A stretch of 64,000 nucleotides of DNA from Amycolatopsis sp. WAC 01376 (GCF_003947415.1 NZ_QHKL01000001.1:434001-498000), one strand, 5' to 3'. Shown: positions 41,777-51,397, counted from the stretch's first letter. Made by a program: numbers and translations. The notes: generated by a model from the sequence alone, not told the origin.

Positions 41777-43075
41777 TCACCGGGCGTCCGGCGACCGGGT
41801 GGCCCGCAAGCTCACGTAGTCGTTGTCCCTTTCCAGGCCGAGCACTTGCGCGCTCAGGTAGTCGACGCCGTCGGCGTAGGTGTACGGCTGCATGAACCGG
41901 CCGGCGCGCACGTCCCGATACAGCCGGGCCAGCGGGTGCTCCGCCACATACGTGGCCCCGCCCACCACGGTGATGCAGTCGTCGACCACCGCGGCCGCCA
42001 GTTCGTTGACCACTTGCTTGGCGCACTGGAACGGGGTCATCAGCCGCCGTCCGCGCTCATCCGGATCCATGTCGTGCCGGGGGGACAGTTCGTCGGCGTT
42101 GACGAGCGCGGCCGACGCGGTGGCCCGCAGCGCGTACAGCCGCGCCTCGATCTCGGCGACCAGGGTGCGCGACGCCGCGGGTGGTGCGGCCGACCGCCGG
42201 CCGACCGTGTCCACCGCGAGTTCACGGGCGGCCTTCGCGACCCCGGCGTAGATGCCGAGCATCGCGAGGGAACTGATCGCCTGCCCGGCGAGGACCGCGT
42301 CGCTGTGCGCACCGACGCTGCCACGCGCCAGCACGTCGTCCGCCGGCACCGGGCAGTCGTCGAACGCCACGTCGAGGGTGCCGGACGCACGCATCCCAAG
42401 GCCGTTCCATCCGTCGACGATGGTGAGCCCCGGGGTTTCCCTTGCCACGATAGGGGCGTACAGCCGCGCTGATCCGCCGTCGACCGGCGCCTGAGCGGAT
42501 ACGACGAAATGCGTCCCGATCGGCGCCATCGTCACCAGCGTCTTGCGACCGGACAGCAGCCAGCCACCGGAGCCGTCGGGGCGCAGCCGGGTGACCTCTC
42601 GCCCGTGATCCTTCACCGCGCCGCACACCACCGCCTCGCCCCGGGCCATCGCGCGCAGCAGCCGCTCGGCCAGTCGCCGGGTCGGCGGCGGACCGTACTG
42701 CCACTCGTAGGTCAGGGTGATCCCCCGGCTGAACTGGGCGTGCAGGGCCAGTGCGGTCGAGGCGTCCGCCTCGGCGACCCGCAGAAGCGCGACCGCCACG
42801 TCGTGGAGCCTGCCGACCCCCATCCCGCCCAGCTCCGCGGGCACCGTCGCGCCGAGCACGCCGTCACGGCCGAAACCGCGGAACGTCTCGGCGGGGAACG
42901 TGCCGTCCCGGTCGTTCGGCGCCGCCTCGGCCCGTATCCGGGGCAGGTGCCGAGCCAGGACGGTCAGCAACTCCCGGCCCGGCTCGGTGGTCGCGGTGCT
43001 CAGGTCGCCGGGTGGCACCGCCTGCCACGGCGAGTCCCGTTCCGTCTCCATCAACGCGGTGTGGTGTTCCAGCAT
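41777..43075 (-). CDS. Flavin-dependent aminosugar N-oxygenase (nitrososynthase), acyl-CoA dehydrogenase fold
   Basis: A 432-residue acyl-CoA-dehydrogenase-like flavoprotein. The middle has WLLSGRKTLVTMAPIGTHFV and GWNGLGMRASGTLDVAFDDC. The C-terminus reads RFMQPYTYADGVDYLSAQVL, a feature of the KijD3/ORF36/DnmZ/RubN group, which oxidises the amine of a TDP-3-amino-3-methyl sugar to nitroso and on to nitro. ATG 43075 is chosen (GAGGG just upstream); the frame runs to 43126. The context (C-methyltransferase, aminotransferase and dehydratase in the same operon) strongly supports a nitrosugar role over fatty-acid oxidation. Confidence 0.87.
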   Translation of the reverse strand: MLEHHTALMETERDSPWQAVPPGDLSTATTEPGRELLTVLARHLPRIRAEAAPNDRDGTFPAETFRGFGRDGVLGATVPAELGGMGVGRLHDVAVALLRVAEADASTALALHAQFSRGITLTYEWQYGPPPTRRLAERLLRAMARGEAVVCGAVKDHGREVTRLRPDGSGGWLLSGRKTLVTMAPIGTHFVVSAQAPVDGGSARLYAPIVARETPGLTIVDGWNGLGMRASGTLDVAFDDCPVPADDVLARGSVGAHSDAVLAGQAISSLAMLGIYAGVAKAARELAVDTVGRRSAAPPAASRTLVAEIEARLYALRATASAALVNADELSPRHDMDPDERGRRLMTPFQCAKQVVNELAAAVVDDCITVVGGATYVAEHPLARLYRDVRAGRFMQPYTYADGVDYLSAQVLGLERDNDYVSLRATRSPDAR

Positions 43076-43089
43076 GGCCCTCGATCCCC

Positions 43090-44325
43090 TCAAAGCACCC
43101 GGACGTTCGGCACATAGCTGATCCATCGCCCGCCGGAGCGCCGGAACTCCTGCTCGTTCGCCATGATTTCGTCGGCGTGGTTCCAGGCGAACAGCAGCGC
43201 GTAGTCCGGGTACGGATCGCGGAACGCGGCCGGCGGGCGTACCGGGATGTGCTTGCCGGGCGTCATCCGGTGCTGTTTCGCGGGCGTGCTGTCACACACG
43301 TAGGACACGAGTTCCGGTCCGATATCACAGAAGTTGGTGACGGTGGCGCTTTTCGCCGTGGCACCGTAGGCGACCACGCGGGATCCGTCGACGCGCAGCC
43401 GTCGCAGCAGTTCCACCAGATCGTCACGCACGCGCATCACGCCGTCGGCGAACCGGCGCAGGGTCGCCATGCCGGACAATCCGCGGGCGTCCTCCTCGGC
43501 GAGCAGGGCGGCGACCGCGGCGCTGGGCGTGCGCTTCCCGGCCCGGGCGAGGGTGTACCGGATCTCGCCGCCGTGCACCGGCAGCCGTTCCACGTCGACC
43601 AGTTCGAATCCGTGATGCTCGGCCATGGCCCGCACGGAGTGTGCGCTGAACAGGAAGAAATGCTCGTCGTAGATCTGGTCGAAGGACGTCTTCTCCACCA
43701 CGTCACCGAGATACGGGTCCTCGAACACGAACACGCCGTCCGGCGCCAGCAACGCGTCGACGCCGCGGAAGATCGAGTCCGGGTACGGGATGTGGCACAT
43801 GGTGTTCGCCGCGAAGACGACCTGGGCCGGCCCTTCCGCCGCACGGACCTCCGCCGCCGTCGCGTCCTCGAAGAACGCGGTACGTACCCGGACACCTTCG
43901 GCGCGGGCCAGCTCGGCCACCCGCCCGGAAGGCTCGAAGCCCAGATGACGTACGCCTGCCCGGTGGATCGTGCTCAGCATGACGCCGTCGTTGCAGCCCA
44001 TCTCGACGATGAACGGGTCCGGCACGGCCAGCTCGGTGGCGAGGAACCGTCGTGCGACGCTCGCGAAGTGCTCACGCATCACCGCCGAACCGGACGAGTG
44101 GTACGGGTAATCCTCGTGGAACATCTTCTCCCGCGGTACCGGCTCGGTGAGCTGCACCATCGTGCAGGACTCGCATCGGCCGACGGCGAGCCGGAAGAAG
44201 AACTCCGTGGCATCGCTGCCGGGCTCCCGGAAAGCGTCGGACAGTGGCTGACGGCCGAGGTCGAGGAACTCGTGGACATCGCCGTCGCACACTCGGCAAG
44301 TGGCGGTCGCCAGTTCTCCCGGCAT
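43090..44325 (-). CDS. NDP-hexose 3-C-methyltransferase
   Basis: A 411-residue SAM-dependent C-methyltransferase of the EvaC/TylCIII type. It has an N-terminal zinc site (CRVCDGD, CESCTM), the methyltransferase domain (FIVEMGCNDGVMLSTIHRAG), and a C-terminal Rossmann-like domain (VVAYGATAKSATVTNFCDIG). It adds the methyl branch at C-3 of a 3-amino-4-keto sugar. ATG 44325 has CGGAGGG 6 nt upstream. It lies between the aminotransferase (29 nt gap) and the nitrososynthase (14 nt gap) in one operon. Confidence 0.93.
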   Translation of the reverse strand: MPGELATATCRVCDGDVHEFLDLGRQPLSDAFREPGSDATEFFFRLAVGRCESCTMVQLTEPVPREKMFHEDYPYHSSGSAVMREHFASVARRFLATELAVPDPFIVEMGCNDGVMLSTIHRAGVRHLGFEPSGRVAELARAEGVRVRTAFFEDATAAEVRAAEGPAQVVFAANTMCHIPYPDSIFRGVDALLAPDGVFVFEDPYLGDVVEKTSFDQIYDEHFFLFSAHSVRAMAEHHGFELVDVERLPVHGGEIRYTLARAGKRTPSAAVAALLAEEDARGLSGMATLRRFADGVMRVRDDLVELLRRLRVDGSRVVAYGATAKSATVTNFCDIGPELVSYVCDSTPAKQHRMTPGKHIPVRPPAAFRDPYPDYALLFAWNHADEIMANEQEFRRSGGRWISYVPNVRVL

Positions 44326-44354
44326 GGTGTTCCCTCCGTACCAGATGGGTTGTC

Positions 44355-45476
44355 TCAGAAACCGGCCAGCACCTCGCGAAGTGCCCGGATCACCGCCTGC
44401 TGCCGGTCGAGTGGCAGCGACGGGTACATCGGCAGCGAGAACACCTCGTCCGCCAGTTTCTCGGTGACCGGCAGCGAACCCTTGGCGTATCCGAGGTCCT
44501 CGAATCCCGCCATCGTGTGCACCGGCCAGGGATAGCTGATGTTCAGCGCGATGTCGTACGCGCGCAGCCGCTCGATGATCTCGTCCCGCCTGGGGTGGCG
44601 GACCACATACAGGTAGTACACGTGCTCGTTCCCTGACGACACCGCGGGCAGCACGAGCCCTCCGGGCGCGACGAGGTCGCTCAGCGCCTCGTCGTAGCGG
44701 CGCGCGATCGCGCGCCGCCCCGAGATGTACGCGTCGAGCCGGCGCAGCTTGCACCGCAGGATCTCGGCCTGTACCTCGTCAAGGCGGCTGTTGTGCCCGG
44801 GGGTCCGCTCCACGTAGTAGCGGTCCTCCATGCCGTAGTAGCGCAGGCGCCGGAGGTTCTGGTCGGTGCACTCGTCGCCGGTGATCACGGCGCCGCCGTC
44901 GCCGTAGGCGCCGAGAACCTTCGTGGGATAGAACGAAAAGGCGGCGGCATCGCCCATCGCGCCCGCCAGCCGTCCGTGGTGGCGCGCGCCGTGCGCTTGG
45001 GCGCAATCTTCCAGGACGACCAGGCCATACCGGGCGGCCAGCCGGCTCAGCGGGGCCATGTCGACGCACTGGCCGTACAGGTGCACGGGCACGAGCGCCC
45101 GGGTGCGCGGGCCGATCGCGGCCTCGACCTGGCCGGTGTCCATGAGGAAGTCGTCCTCGCGCACATCGACGAAAACCGGCTTCGCGCCCGTCCCGTCGAT
45201 GGCCACCACGGTCGGTGCGGCGGTGTTGGCGACCGTGATCACCTCGTCCCCGGCCCCCACACCGAGCGCCTGCAACCCCAGCTTGAGTGCGTTGGTGCCG
45301 TTGTCGACACCGGCGCAGTGGGCGACACCGTGGTACGCCGCGAACTCCGTCTCGAACCCGGCCACGCTCGAGCCGAGGATCAACTGGCCGGACTCGAACA
45401 CCTTCGCCACCGCGGCGAGCACTTCCTCGCGTTCGTCGTGGTACTCCGGCAGGTAGTCCCATACCCGGATCGTCAC
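44355..45476 (-). CDS. DegT/DnrJ/EryC1 PLP-dependent sugar aminotransferase
   Basis: A 373-residue sugar 3-aminotransferase. The cofactor lysine is in [20 protein letters not shown], and the pyridoxal-contacting Asp is in [37 protein letters not shown] supplies the phosphate loop. It installs the C-3 amino group that the nitrososynthase later oxidises. GTG 45476 has GGGAGGAC upstream; the frame starts at 45503. It is the first gene of the minus-strand sugar operon. No RifZ-like box is seen upstream. Confidence 0.92.
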   Translation of the reverse strand: MTIRVWDYLPEYHDEREEVLAAVAKVFESGQLILGSSVAGFETEFAAYHGVAHCAGVDNGTNALKLGLQALGVGAGDEVITVANTAAPTVVAIDGTGAKPVFVDVREDDFLMDTGQVEAAIGPRTRALVPVHLYGQCVDMAPLSRLAARYGLVVLEDCAQAHGARHHGRLAGAMGDAAAFSFYPTKVLGAYGDGGAVITGDECTDQNLRRLRYYGMEDRYYVERTPGHNSRLDEVQAEILRCKLRRLDAYISGRRAIARRYDEALSDLVAPGGLVLPAVSSGNEHVYYLYVVRHPRRDEIIERLRAYDIALNISYPWPVHTMAGFEDLGYAKGSLPVTEKLADEVFSLPMYPSLPLDRQQAVIRALREVLAGF

Positions 45477-45824
45477 CGTCGTCCTCCCTCGCGGGCGAAT
45501 CACCCCAGCCGATCCGATCGAACCGGCGCTGATATCTCTTGCGTATTCGGTAGCCGTACGGCAGGTTTTTCGCCCACAACTCGTGAAAGGCTCGCGCGGA
45601 ATACCTGGGTGAGGCAGGAAAAGCAGACAAGGTCCGGTCGGACTTCGTCACCCCATGAAGAAAACCCACTTCTGTGGCGCGATGCTCAGCGGACACGGTA
45701 CGTCCGGACAGCGGGGTCCTGGCATCCCGCACGCTGCTAGTTGTCGCGGGTGAACCGTTGAGCGCGCAGTCGGCCCACGGGATGGCGTGCGGGGTTTTGG
45801 CCGGTCACGCTTCCGGCCGGGCCA

Positions 45825-46440
45825 CCACGCGCAAGTGGTGACGGTTTCCGCAGGTCAAGGGCTCGGTTGCGCTGGCCGACGGGAGCCGGCACGCCCCTGG
45901 TGTCCACTGTGGACACCTTTCAGAGCAACCGTGTCGTGTCTCGGGCGAGACGGTGGGCTGGGTGACGCGACACCGCACTCGCGTGCTCAGACCCGGAACT
46001 CGCGTGTTTGTAGGCGTAACTCGCGTGTTTAGAGACGTAACTCGCGAGTGCGGTATCCAGACACGCGAGTCACGCCCTACCGAAGTACATGAAGGACCCC
46101 TTCCTTGCGCTAGACGCAAGGAAGGGGTCCTTCATGTACTTCACGACCGGCCGCCGAGGTCACAGTCGCCCCACGGTCACCAGGGACCACATCCTGAAAG
46201 TAGCGAAAGCCTCCTTCCCTACCCTCAGGGTAGGCAAAGAGGCCCTCACTACCAGGAGAACGCGCACGACCACTGGCCACCCCGGCACACAGCTACGCAA
46301 AGCACCCGAATCGGGCACCCAGATCCGACCTGGCGTCCCGTGTGGACAGTCGCGCCCCGGGTCCGCTGCCGGCGACCTGCCCGGCTTGATCGAGCTGACC
46401 GGCAACCGCTCAAGATCGACTTGAGCTACGTGGCATTGGC
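45825..46440. repeat. Composite intergenic repeat island D
   Basis: No gene. It contains a copy of the 85-bp unit of 16272-16356 (45829-45918) and four CTCGCGTG units in both orientations (45968-46075). A hairpin ATGAAGGACCCCTTCCTTGCG / CGCAAGGAAGGGGTCCTTCAT is split over 46088-46137. A CCTACCCTCAGGGTAGGC-type unit follows (46195-46255), then the ~160-bp unit of 16446-16615 (46285-46437), which ends with GAGCTACGTGGCATTGG. Confidence 0.7.
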
Positions 46441-46448
46441 TCCTGGTG

Positions 46449-46493
46449 CTGTCAGACCGAGGGATACGGATCACTCCGGCCCGGCCATAGCAT
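46449..46493 (+). promoter_or_regulatory. RifZ-like box and -10, promoter 8 (PhyH 2)
   Basis: CTGTC-N8-GGATA (46449-46466), GAGGGAT, 22 nt, TAGCAT (46488-46493). It is very similar to the PhyH 1 promoter, so the paralogues kept their regulation. It begins right at the end of a repeat island. Confidence 0.7.
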
Positions 46494-46541
46494 CGGCTGA
46501 ACGTCCCAGACATCAGATGTGACCGGAAGGGTGGCCAATTC

Positions 46542-47495
46542 GTGGCTGAAAACGACACGATCACCATTCGCGTTGACGACCGGATCGAGCAGGCGATTGC
46601 CGCCCTGACCCGCGGTGGCGCGTCTGCCACGGAGGCGATCGAGCGGGCGATCATGGAATCGGCGAGGCGCGCCGCGCCCGCCCCGCCCACCGAGGCCATG
46701 CCGAGCAGCATCGACTCGAAAACGTTGAGCGTGCAGCGGAAGCTGACTCGCGAACAGTTGCTGGAGTTCGCCGAACGCGGCTACCTCGTGATCCCGGATG
46801 TCGTCCCTCCGGACATCCTGGCCGCGGCCAACGCGGCGGTGGACGGACAGCTGCGCAAGCATCAGCCCGAGGAAGGGCACGCCGGACCGCACTTCATGTT
46901 CCCGAAATGGGATGAGGAGCCGGACCTGGCGGCGCTTTTGCGTGACACCCCCGCGTTCGAGCTCGCCGAAGAACTCACCGGTGACGGTGCCATGGAATAT
47001 CCGTGGCAGACGCAGATCGCGATGACCTATCCGCCCTACACCGACGACCGGGGAATGCCGCATATCGATGGCGGCATGCGCCGAAAGGCCGATGAACCCC
47101 CGCGGACCTTCACCATGCTCGCCGGTTTCTTCCTCACCGACCAGGACGGCGACGATACGGGGAACCTCTACGTCTGGCCGGGAACACACCGCGCTCACGC
47201 GAAGTACTTCCGCGAGAAGGGGCCCGACGCGTTCACCTCCTACCCGGACATCGAGCTGCCCGAGCGGGAGCAGGTGCGCGGCAAAGCGGGAGACCTGCTG
47301 CTGAAGCACTACATGGTCGGCCACAACGTCGGCAGCAACTTGTCCGACTCCATCCGGCGCACGGTCTACTTCCGGCTCAAGGTCCGCGGGCACGACGCGA
47401 CGTGGCGTGAGATCATCCAGAATCCCTGGCACGATTTCACCCCGTTGCGGCCGCTGGTGTCTTCATTCGAAGAAAACGGCGAGTCCGGCGCATAG
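46542..47495 (+). CDS. Ribbon-helix-helix/PhyH fusion: Fe(II)/2-oxoglutarate oxygenase
   Basis: A 317-residue protein. Residues ~1-45 (ENDTITIRVDDRIEQAIAAL, then GASATEAIERAIMESARR) look like a ribbon-helix-helix DNA-binding domain. From ~60 on it is a PhyH oxygenase closely related to the 20.1-20.9 kb gene: HIDGG (H174, D176), KHYMVGHNVGSN (H256 and H261), and SIRRTVYFRLK for 2-oxoglutarate. The N-terminal domain is absent from the paralogue. GTG 46542 is the likely start (GGAAGG upstream). It may be a tailoring oxygenase with regulatory tethering, or a sensor; both are inference. Confidence 0.85.
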   Translation: MAENDTITIRVDDRIEQAIAALTRGGASATEAIERAIMESARRAAPAPPTEAMPSSIDSKTLSVQRKLTREQLLEFAERGYLVIPDVVPPDILAAANAAVDGQLRKHQPEEGHAGPHFMFPKWDEEPDLAALLRDTPAFELAEELTGDGAMEYPWQTQIAMTYPPYTDDRGMPHIDGGMRRKADEPPRTFTMLAGFFLTDQDGDDTGNLYVWPGTHRAHAKYFREKGPDAFTSYPDIELPEREQVRGKAGDLLLKHYMVGHNVGSNLSDSIRRTVYFRLKVRGHDATWREIIQNPWHDFTPLRPLVSSFEENGESGA

Positions 47496-47515
47496 AGCTA
47501 CCTGGCCGGATGCGA

Positions 47516-47545
47516 AAGCCGGCAGGTTTTCCGGCCTGCCGGCTT
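47516..47545 (+). terminator. Intrinsic terminator-like hairpin after PhyH 2
   Basis: AAGCCGGCAGG and CCTGCCGGCTT form an 11-bp perfect stem with loop TTTTCCGG, 21 nt after the stop codon. Confidence 0.75.
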
Positions 47546-47633
47546 GGTCCCATCGGCCGCGACATCACTTGGTCTGACAGTATCCGCACCACTTACCCTG
47601 GCGAGTGGAAAATATGTCGAATGATCTTTCAAC

Positions 47634-48668
47634 ATGAAGGCGATCGTATATTCGTCGACCGGCGGAATTGACGTTCTCCGGTTCGTCGACCGGCCGGTAC
47701 CCGAGCCGGGACCCGGTGAGGTCCGGGTCCGGGTCGCGGTCTCCGGGGTCAACCACTCGGACTGGAAGGGCAGGGAGTTCGGTCACCGCAACGGCACCCT
47801 GATGTTCCCCGAGGTGATCCCGCACAATGACGGCAGCGGAGTGATCGACGCCGTCGGAGCGGGCGTCGACCGGGAACGGATCGGCCAGCGGGTGTGGGTC
47901 TGGGAGGCGGCGTACAAACGCCCCCACGGCACGGCCGCCGAGTATTCCGTCGTCCCGTCCCGCCAGGCGGTGCCACTGCCGTCGAACGTTTCGTTCGAGG
48001 CCGGCGCCTGCCTCGGCCTCCCGGCGGTCGCCGCCCACCGCTGCCTGCTCACCGGGCAGAAGGGCCCCGACCGGCTCGGCCCCGGCACCCTGACCGGACG
48101 GACCGTGCTGGTCGCCGGTGGCGCCGGAGCCGTCGGCCATGCCGCGATCCAGCTCGGCGCCTGGTCCGGCGCGACCGTGATCGCGACGGTCAGCAGTGAG
48201 GAGAAGGCGAAACTGGCCCGCGTCGCCGGCGCGGCACACACCGTCGACTATCGGTCGGACACGGCGGAGGCCGATATCCGCGCCGTCGCGCCCGACGGGG
48301 TGGACCTCATCGTCGAGGTGGCGGCGACCAAGAACATCGACACCGCCGTGGAGGTGCTGGCACCGAACGGCACCATCGCCGCGTACGGCACCGAAGGGGA
48401 CAGCGTGCTGGCGTTCCCGACCAAGAAGGTGATCGGCCGGAACACGCGCCTTCAATTCGTACTGGTGATGACGCTGCCCGCTGCGGCCAAAGACCTCGCG
48501 TCGGCCGACATCACGAGAGCAGCGGCGGCGGGGGCACTCGCCGTCGGCGAGGAGGCCGGGCTGCCGATCCATCGGTTTCCGCACCCGAACACCGGCGAGG
48601 CGCAGGACGCCGTGCAGGGCGGCACCCTCGGCAAGGTGGTCGTCGAGATCGGTTCCCTTGCGGGGTAA
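47634..48668 (+). CDS. NADPH:quinone reductase-like zinc-independent alcohol dehydrogenase (MDR)
   Basis: A 344-residue medium-chain reductase: MKAIVYSSTGGIDVLRFVDR start, VAVSGVNHSDWKGREFG, NADPH motif LVAGGAGAVGHAAIQLGAWS, and C-terminal GGTLGKVVVEIG. No structural-zinc cysteines are seen, which fits the quinone oxidoreductase branch. It could reduce the ansamycin naphthoquinone or a related quinone (inference). The upstream 80 nt are AT-rich and contain ACTTACCCTGGCG, but no good RifZ-like box. Confidence 0.9.
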   Translation: MKAIVYSSTGGIDVLRFVDRPVPEPGPGEVRVRVAVSGVNHSDWKGREFGHRNGTLMFPEVIPHNDGSGVIDAVGAGVDRERIGQRVWVWEAAYKRPHGTAAEYSVVPSRQAVPLPSNVSFEAGACLGLPAVAAHRCLLTGQKGPDRLGPGTLTGRTVLVAGGAGAVGHAAIQLGAWSGATVIATVSSEEKAKLARVAGAAHTVDYRSDTAEADIRAVAPDGVDLIVEVAATKNIDTAVEVLAPNGTIAAYGTEGDSVLAFPTKKVIGRNTRLQFVLVMTLPAAAKDLASADITRAAAAGALAVGEEAGLPIHRFPHPNTGEAQDAVQGGTLGKVVVEIGSLAG

Positions 48669-49210
48669 GGCAAGGCGCGAGGGGGCCGTGAGTGGCGATT
48701 CGGGTCATTGAGGGGTAAGGCAAAGGTGTCGTGTTCGTGGGCGGGGCCGACGGTGGGGCGAAGGCTCCCTTCGCTGCGTCTGATGCGGTGATGGACGCCT
48801 TCGAGCCTGGTTGGACACGGGTTCGACGGTGACAGCGACTCGTGAGTGATTCCTGACCATTCTTGACTATCCACAAAGGACAATTTCCGGGACGCAGGTG
48901 ACCGGTTTAGGCTATTTGCGCGTTTTTGAGAGGGGGTCGTGAGTGGCAATGAGGGTTAGAACGCTCATTACCACTCACGACTCCGGCCAAGAACCACCCA
49001 GGTAGGCGCTAATCGGGCATTCCGGCTATCAGGGGCGTCCTTTGTGGATAGTCAAAGAGTGACTGGACTCCGCTGGTCAGTCCGTATCCGCGCCGCGAAG
49101 GCCTCCCTGTCACCGAGCTCGCGAAGCCGACCTTTCATTACGGGGACTCGATCACGCCACGCTTGCCTTACCCCTCAATAGAACCCGAATCGCCACTCAC
49201 GACCCCCGAA
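48669..49210. repeat. Composite intergenic repeat island E
   Basis: No gene. It holds GTGAGTGGCGATTCGGGTCATTGAGGGGTAAGGC (48690-48725, in two blocks) and a GTGAAGG/CCTTC-like element (48750-48805). A unit TATCCACAAAGGACA with GGTTTAGGCTATTTGCGCG (48868-48928) and a GTCGTGAGTGG hairpin (48935-48979) follow. An inverted CCTTTGTGGATAGTCA (49030-49046) and inverted CCCTCAATAG/CGCCACTCACGACCCCC (49170-49205) close the island. Left and right ends are inverted relative to each other. Confidence 0.65.
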
Positions 49211-49277
49211 TCGGCAACTGACACCACGGAAGCGTCCCTTGTGGACAGTCGAGAAGATGCCCCAGAGGGGACGGACG

Positions 49278-50075
49278 ATGTACGACCGCGACACGTACCT
49301 CCGGCGGTTGGGCTACGACCCGGCCACCGGCCGCCCGGCCGCGGAGCTGGCGACCCTGGTCGCACTCCACAAGCGGCATATGGAGGCCATCCCGTTCAAC
49401 AGCGCGGGCTCGCTGGCCGTACCGGCGCCGAGCGGACGGCTGGTCGATCTGGTCGACTTCGACGAGGACGCGACGTTCGACTCGGTGGTCGCGGCGGGCA
49501 ACGGCGGCGGCTGCGTCCAGCTGACCCGGCTGTTCCTGCGGCTGCTGCGCGACCTCGGGTTCGATGCCGACCTGATCGCCGGTACGACGGCGGAGGGTCG
49601 CCGGTCCTACGACGTCGAGGTCGAGCACATGCTCATCCTGGCCCGCGTGGACGGCGAATCCTGGCTGGCCGACATCGGGTACGCCGGGCCGTCGTTCGTC
49701 GAGCCGCTGAACCTCGACGGCGGTGGCGTCGAGCAACGCCAGTACGGCTGCCGGTACCGGCTCGTCCCTGACGGCGACGGTATGTCGCTGCGGCGCCGTC
49801 CCAGGCTCGGCCAGTGGAGCACGGTCTACGAGTTCACCGCGAAAGTCCGCGACCGGTCGGACTGGGCGCCGGCGGAAAAGGCGATCAACGCCGCGCTCGC
49901 GGCAGGCGACGACGACGGCGGGCTCTACAGCCGAGCGGTCTCCGACGGCCAGGTCGTGTTGAAGGGCCGTCGATACCTGACGGTCCGGGCCGGCATCGAG
50001 AAGGCCCGCACCCTCAGCGACGACAGTGCTTGGCAAGCGCACCGCGACATGATCCTGGCCGGCGAAGTCGGCTGA
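49278..50075 (+). CDS. Arylamine N-acetyltransferase-type amide synthase (RifF-like)
   Basis: A 265-residue protein of the NAT fold. The catalytic triad is readable: Cys in GNGGGCVQLTRLFLRLLRDL, His in YDVEVEHMLILARVDG, and Asp in ESWLADIGYAGPSFVEPL. In ansamycin clusters this family (RifF and relatives) releases the linear polyketide by attacking its thioester with the aryl amine to close the macrolactam. Together with the aryl-primed PKS this supports an ansamycin product. It starts at ATG 49278 behind AGAGGGGACGG. The next gene begins 23 nt downstream. Confidence 0.88.
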   Translation: MYDRDTYLRRLGYDPATGRPAAELATLVALHKRHMEAIPFNSAGSLAVPAPSGRLVDLVDFDEDATFDSVVAAGNGGGCVQLTRLFLRLLRDLGFDADLIAGTTAEGRRSYDVEVEHMLILARVDGESWLADIGYAGPSFVEPLNLDGGGVEQRQYGCRYRLVPDGDGMSLRRRPRLGQWSTVYEFTAKVRDRSDWAPAEKAINAALAAGDDDGGLYSRAVSDGQVVLKGRRYLTVRAGIEKARTLSDDSAWQAHRDMILAGEVG

Positions 50076-50098
50076 CCACGACAACCGAGGAGGAAGGC

Positions 50099-51385
50099 AT
50101 GCGCCGACGGATTGCCCGGTCGGAACGGATGTACGTCAGCGAGATCAGGACGCAGGCGCTGCAGATCTGCGTGGTGCGCGGCGGCGTCGACGCGCAGATC
50201 CTGGACGCGGCGTTCACCGCTGTGCTCGCGGAGGCACCGGGTTTGCGCAGCAGGCTGGAGAAGGACGGTGACGACTTCTACCTCAGCCTGCTGGACCCGG
50301 GTGAGCTGCCGCGCCTGCACGTCCGGCGCAACGAGCCCGGTGCGCGGATCGAGGAGTACAACAAGCCGTTGCACCTCGGTGGCCCGCTCGCCCGTGCCGT
50401 CCTGCTGACCGGCTCCGACGAGGACGTCGTGATGTTCGGCGTCGACCACGCGATCTCCGACGGCCGCAGCGCGACCGCGTTCTGCAGCCGGATCTGGCAG
50501 CGGTACATCGACATCCAGTCCGGCAGCTACGCGGGCCCGCCACCGGGGCCGCAGGAGTGGCCGTCGCCGCTCGACGACTGGCTGCCGTCGCGCAGCGATG
50601 CCGAATTGGACGCCTATGTCCAGGAGCGGCTCAAGCGTGCCGAAGGCGCACCGGTGGCGTCTCTGCCGTTCCGTGCGGCCGGGTCCGCCTCGGCGGTGCC
50701 GCCGGAGAGCCTGATGACGTCGCGCCGGCTCCGGCTGACCGAAGCGGAGACGACCGGCCTGCTGGCCTTCGCCAAGGACGCCGGAGTGTCGATGAACGGG
50801 CTGGTCGCCGCGGCACTGCTGGCGGCCGTCCGCGACGGTTTGCCCGAAGAGCTGGCAGGGCACCGGCTGTCCAGTTTCTGCACGGTCGACCTGCGCGACC
50901 AGGTCGCGCCGGGCCTCAGCCACGAGGCGATGGTGCCGATGGTCTCCTGGTTCCGCGATCTGCTCGACGTGCCCGACGGCGCCGACCTGGTCAAACTCGG
51001 TCACCGGTTCACCACCGAGCTGCGCGCCGCCATGGGGCGGGGTGACGCGGCGCTGGAAATGCAGGCATTGGACAGGCTGCTCCCCCACCCCCAGCTGTGG
51101 CCGACCAGCCTGGTGCTCACCAACGTCGGGAAGATCGACGGGCCGCCGTCGCCGAAGGGCCTGGAAATCACCGACATGACGAAGTTCCCGCTGTCCAGCC
51201 GGTGGGACCCGGCGCGCGAGGCGGGCCCGCTGCTCGCGTCGCCCGCGACGATCTACGGCCGGTTCAGTCTCGAAATGCCGTACAGCACGCAGTGTTTCAC
51301 CACCGAGCAGATGGATTCGATCCACGACCACGTCCGCGATTCGCTGCTGGCCTGCGCCGATCGGGCGCCGAGCTCGCGCCGGTAA
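50099..51385 (+). CDS. PapA/Rif-Orf20-type acyltransferase (condensation-domain fold)
   Basis: A 428-residue stand-alone acyltransferase. The catalytic HxxxD is in MFGVDHAISDGRSATAF, and a second-lobe segment SSFCTVDLRDQVAPGLSHE and the floor-loop-like RFSLEMPYSTQCFT are typical of PapA5 and of the rifamycin C-25 acetyltransferase. It transfers an acyl group from acyl-CoA to a hydroxyl. ATG 50099 has AGGAGGAAGG upstream. It is an operon partner of the amide synthase, and a 17-bp perfect stem follows as terminator. Confidence 0.85.
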   Translation: MRRRIARSERMYVSEIRTQALQICVVRGGVDAQILDAAFTAVLAEAPGLRSRLEKDGDDFYLSLLDPGELPRLHVRRNEPGARIEEYNKPLHLGGPLARAVLLTGSDEDVVMFGVDHAISDGRSATAFCSRIWQRYIDIQSGSYAGPPPGPQEWPSPLDDWLPSRSDAELDAYVQERLKRAEGAPVASLPFRAAGSASAVPPESLMTSRRLRLTEAETTGLLAFAKDAGVSMNGLVAAALLAAVRDGLPEELAGHRLSSFCTVDLRDQVAPGLSHEAMVPMVSWFRDLLDVPDGADLVKLGHRFTTELRAAMGRGDAALEMQALDRLLPHPQLWPTSLVLTNVGKIDGPPSPKGLEITDMTKFPLSSRWDPAREAGPLLASPATIYGRFSLEMPYSTQCFTTEQMDSIHDHVRDSLLACADRAPSSRR

Positions 51386-51397
51386 AGCCGGCAAAAC

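Noticed and set aside
41777..43075. Fatty acyl-CoA dehydrogenase
   Set aside because: The fold is shared, but the C-terminal QPYTYADGVDYLSAQVL-type signature and the sugar operon context indicate an aminosugar N-oxygenase.
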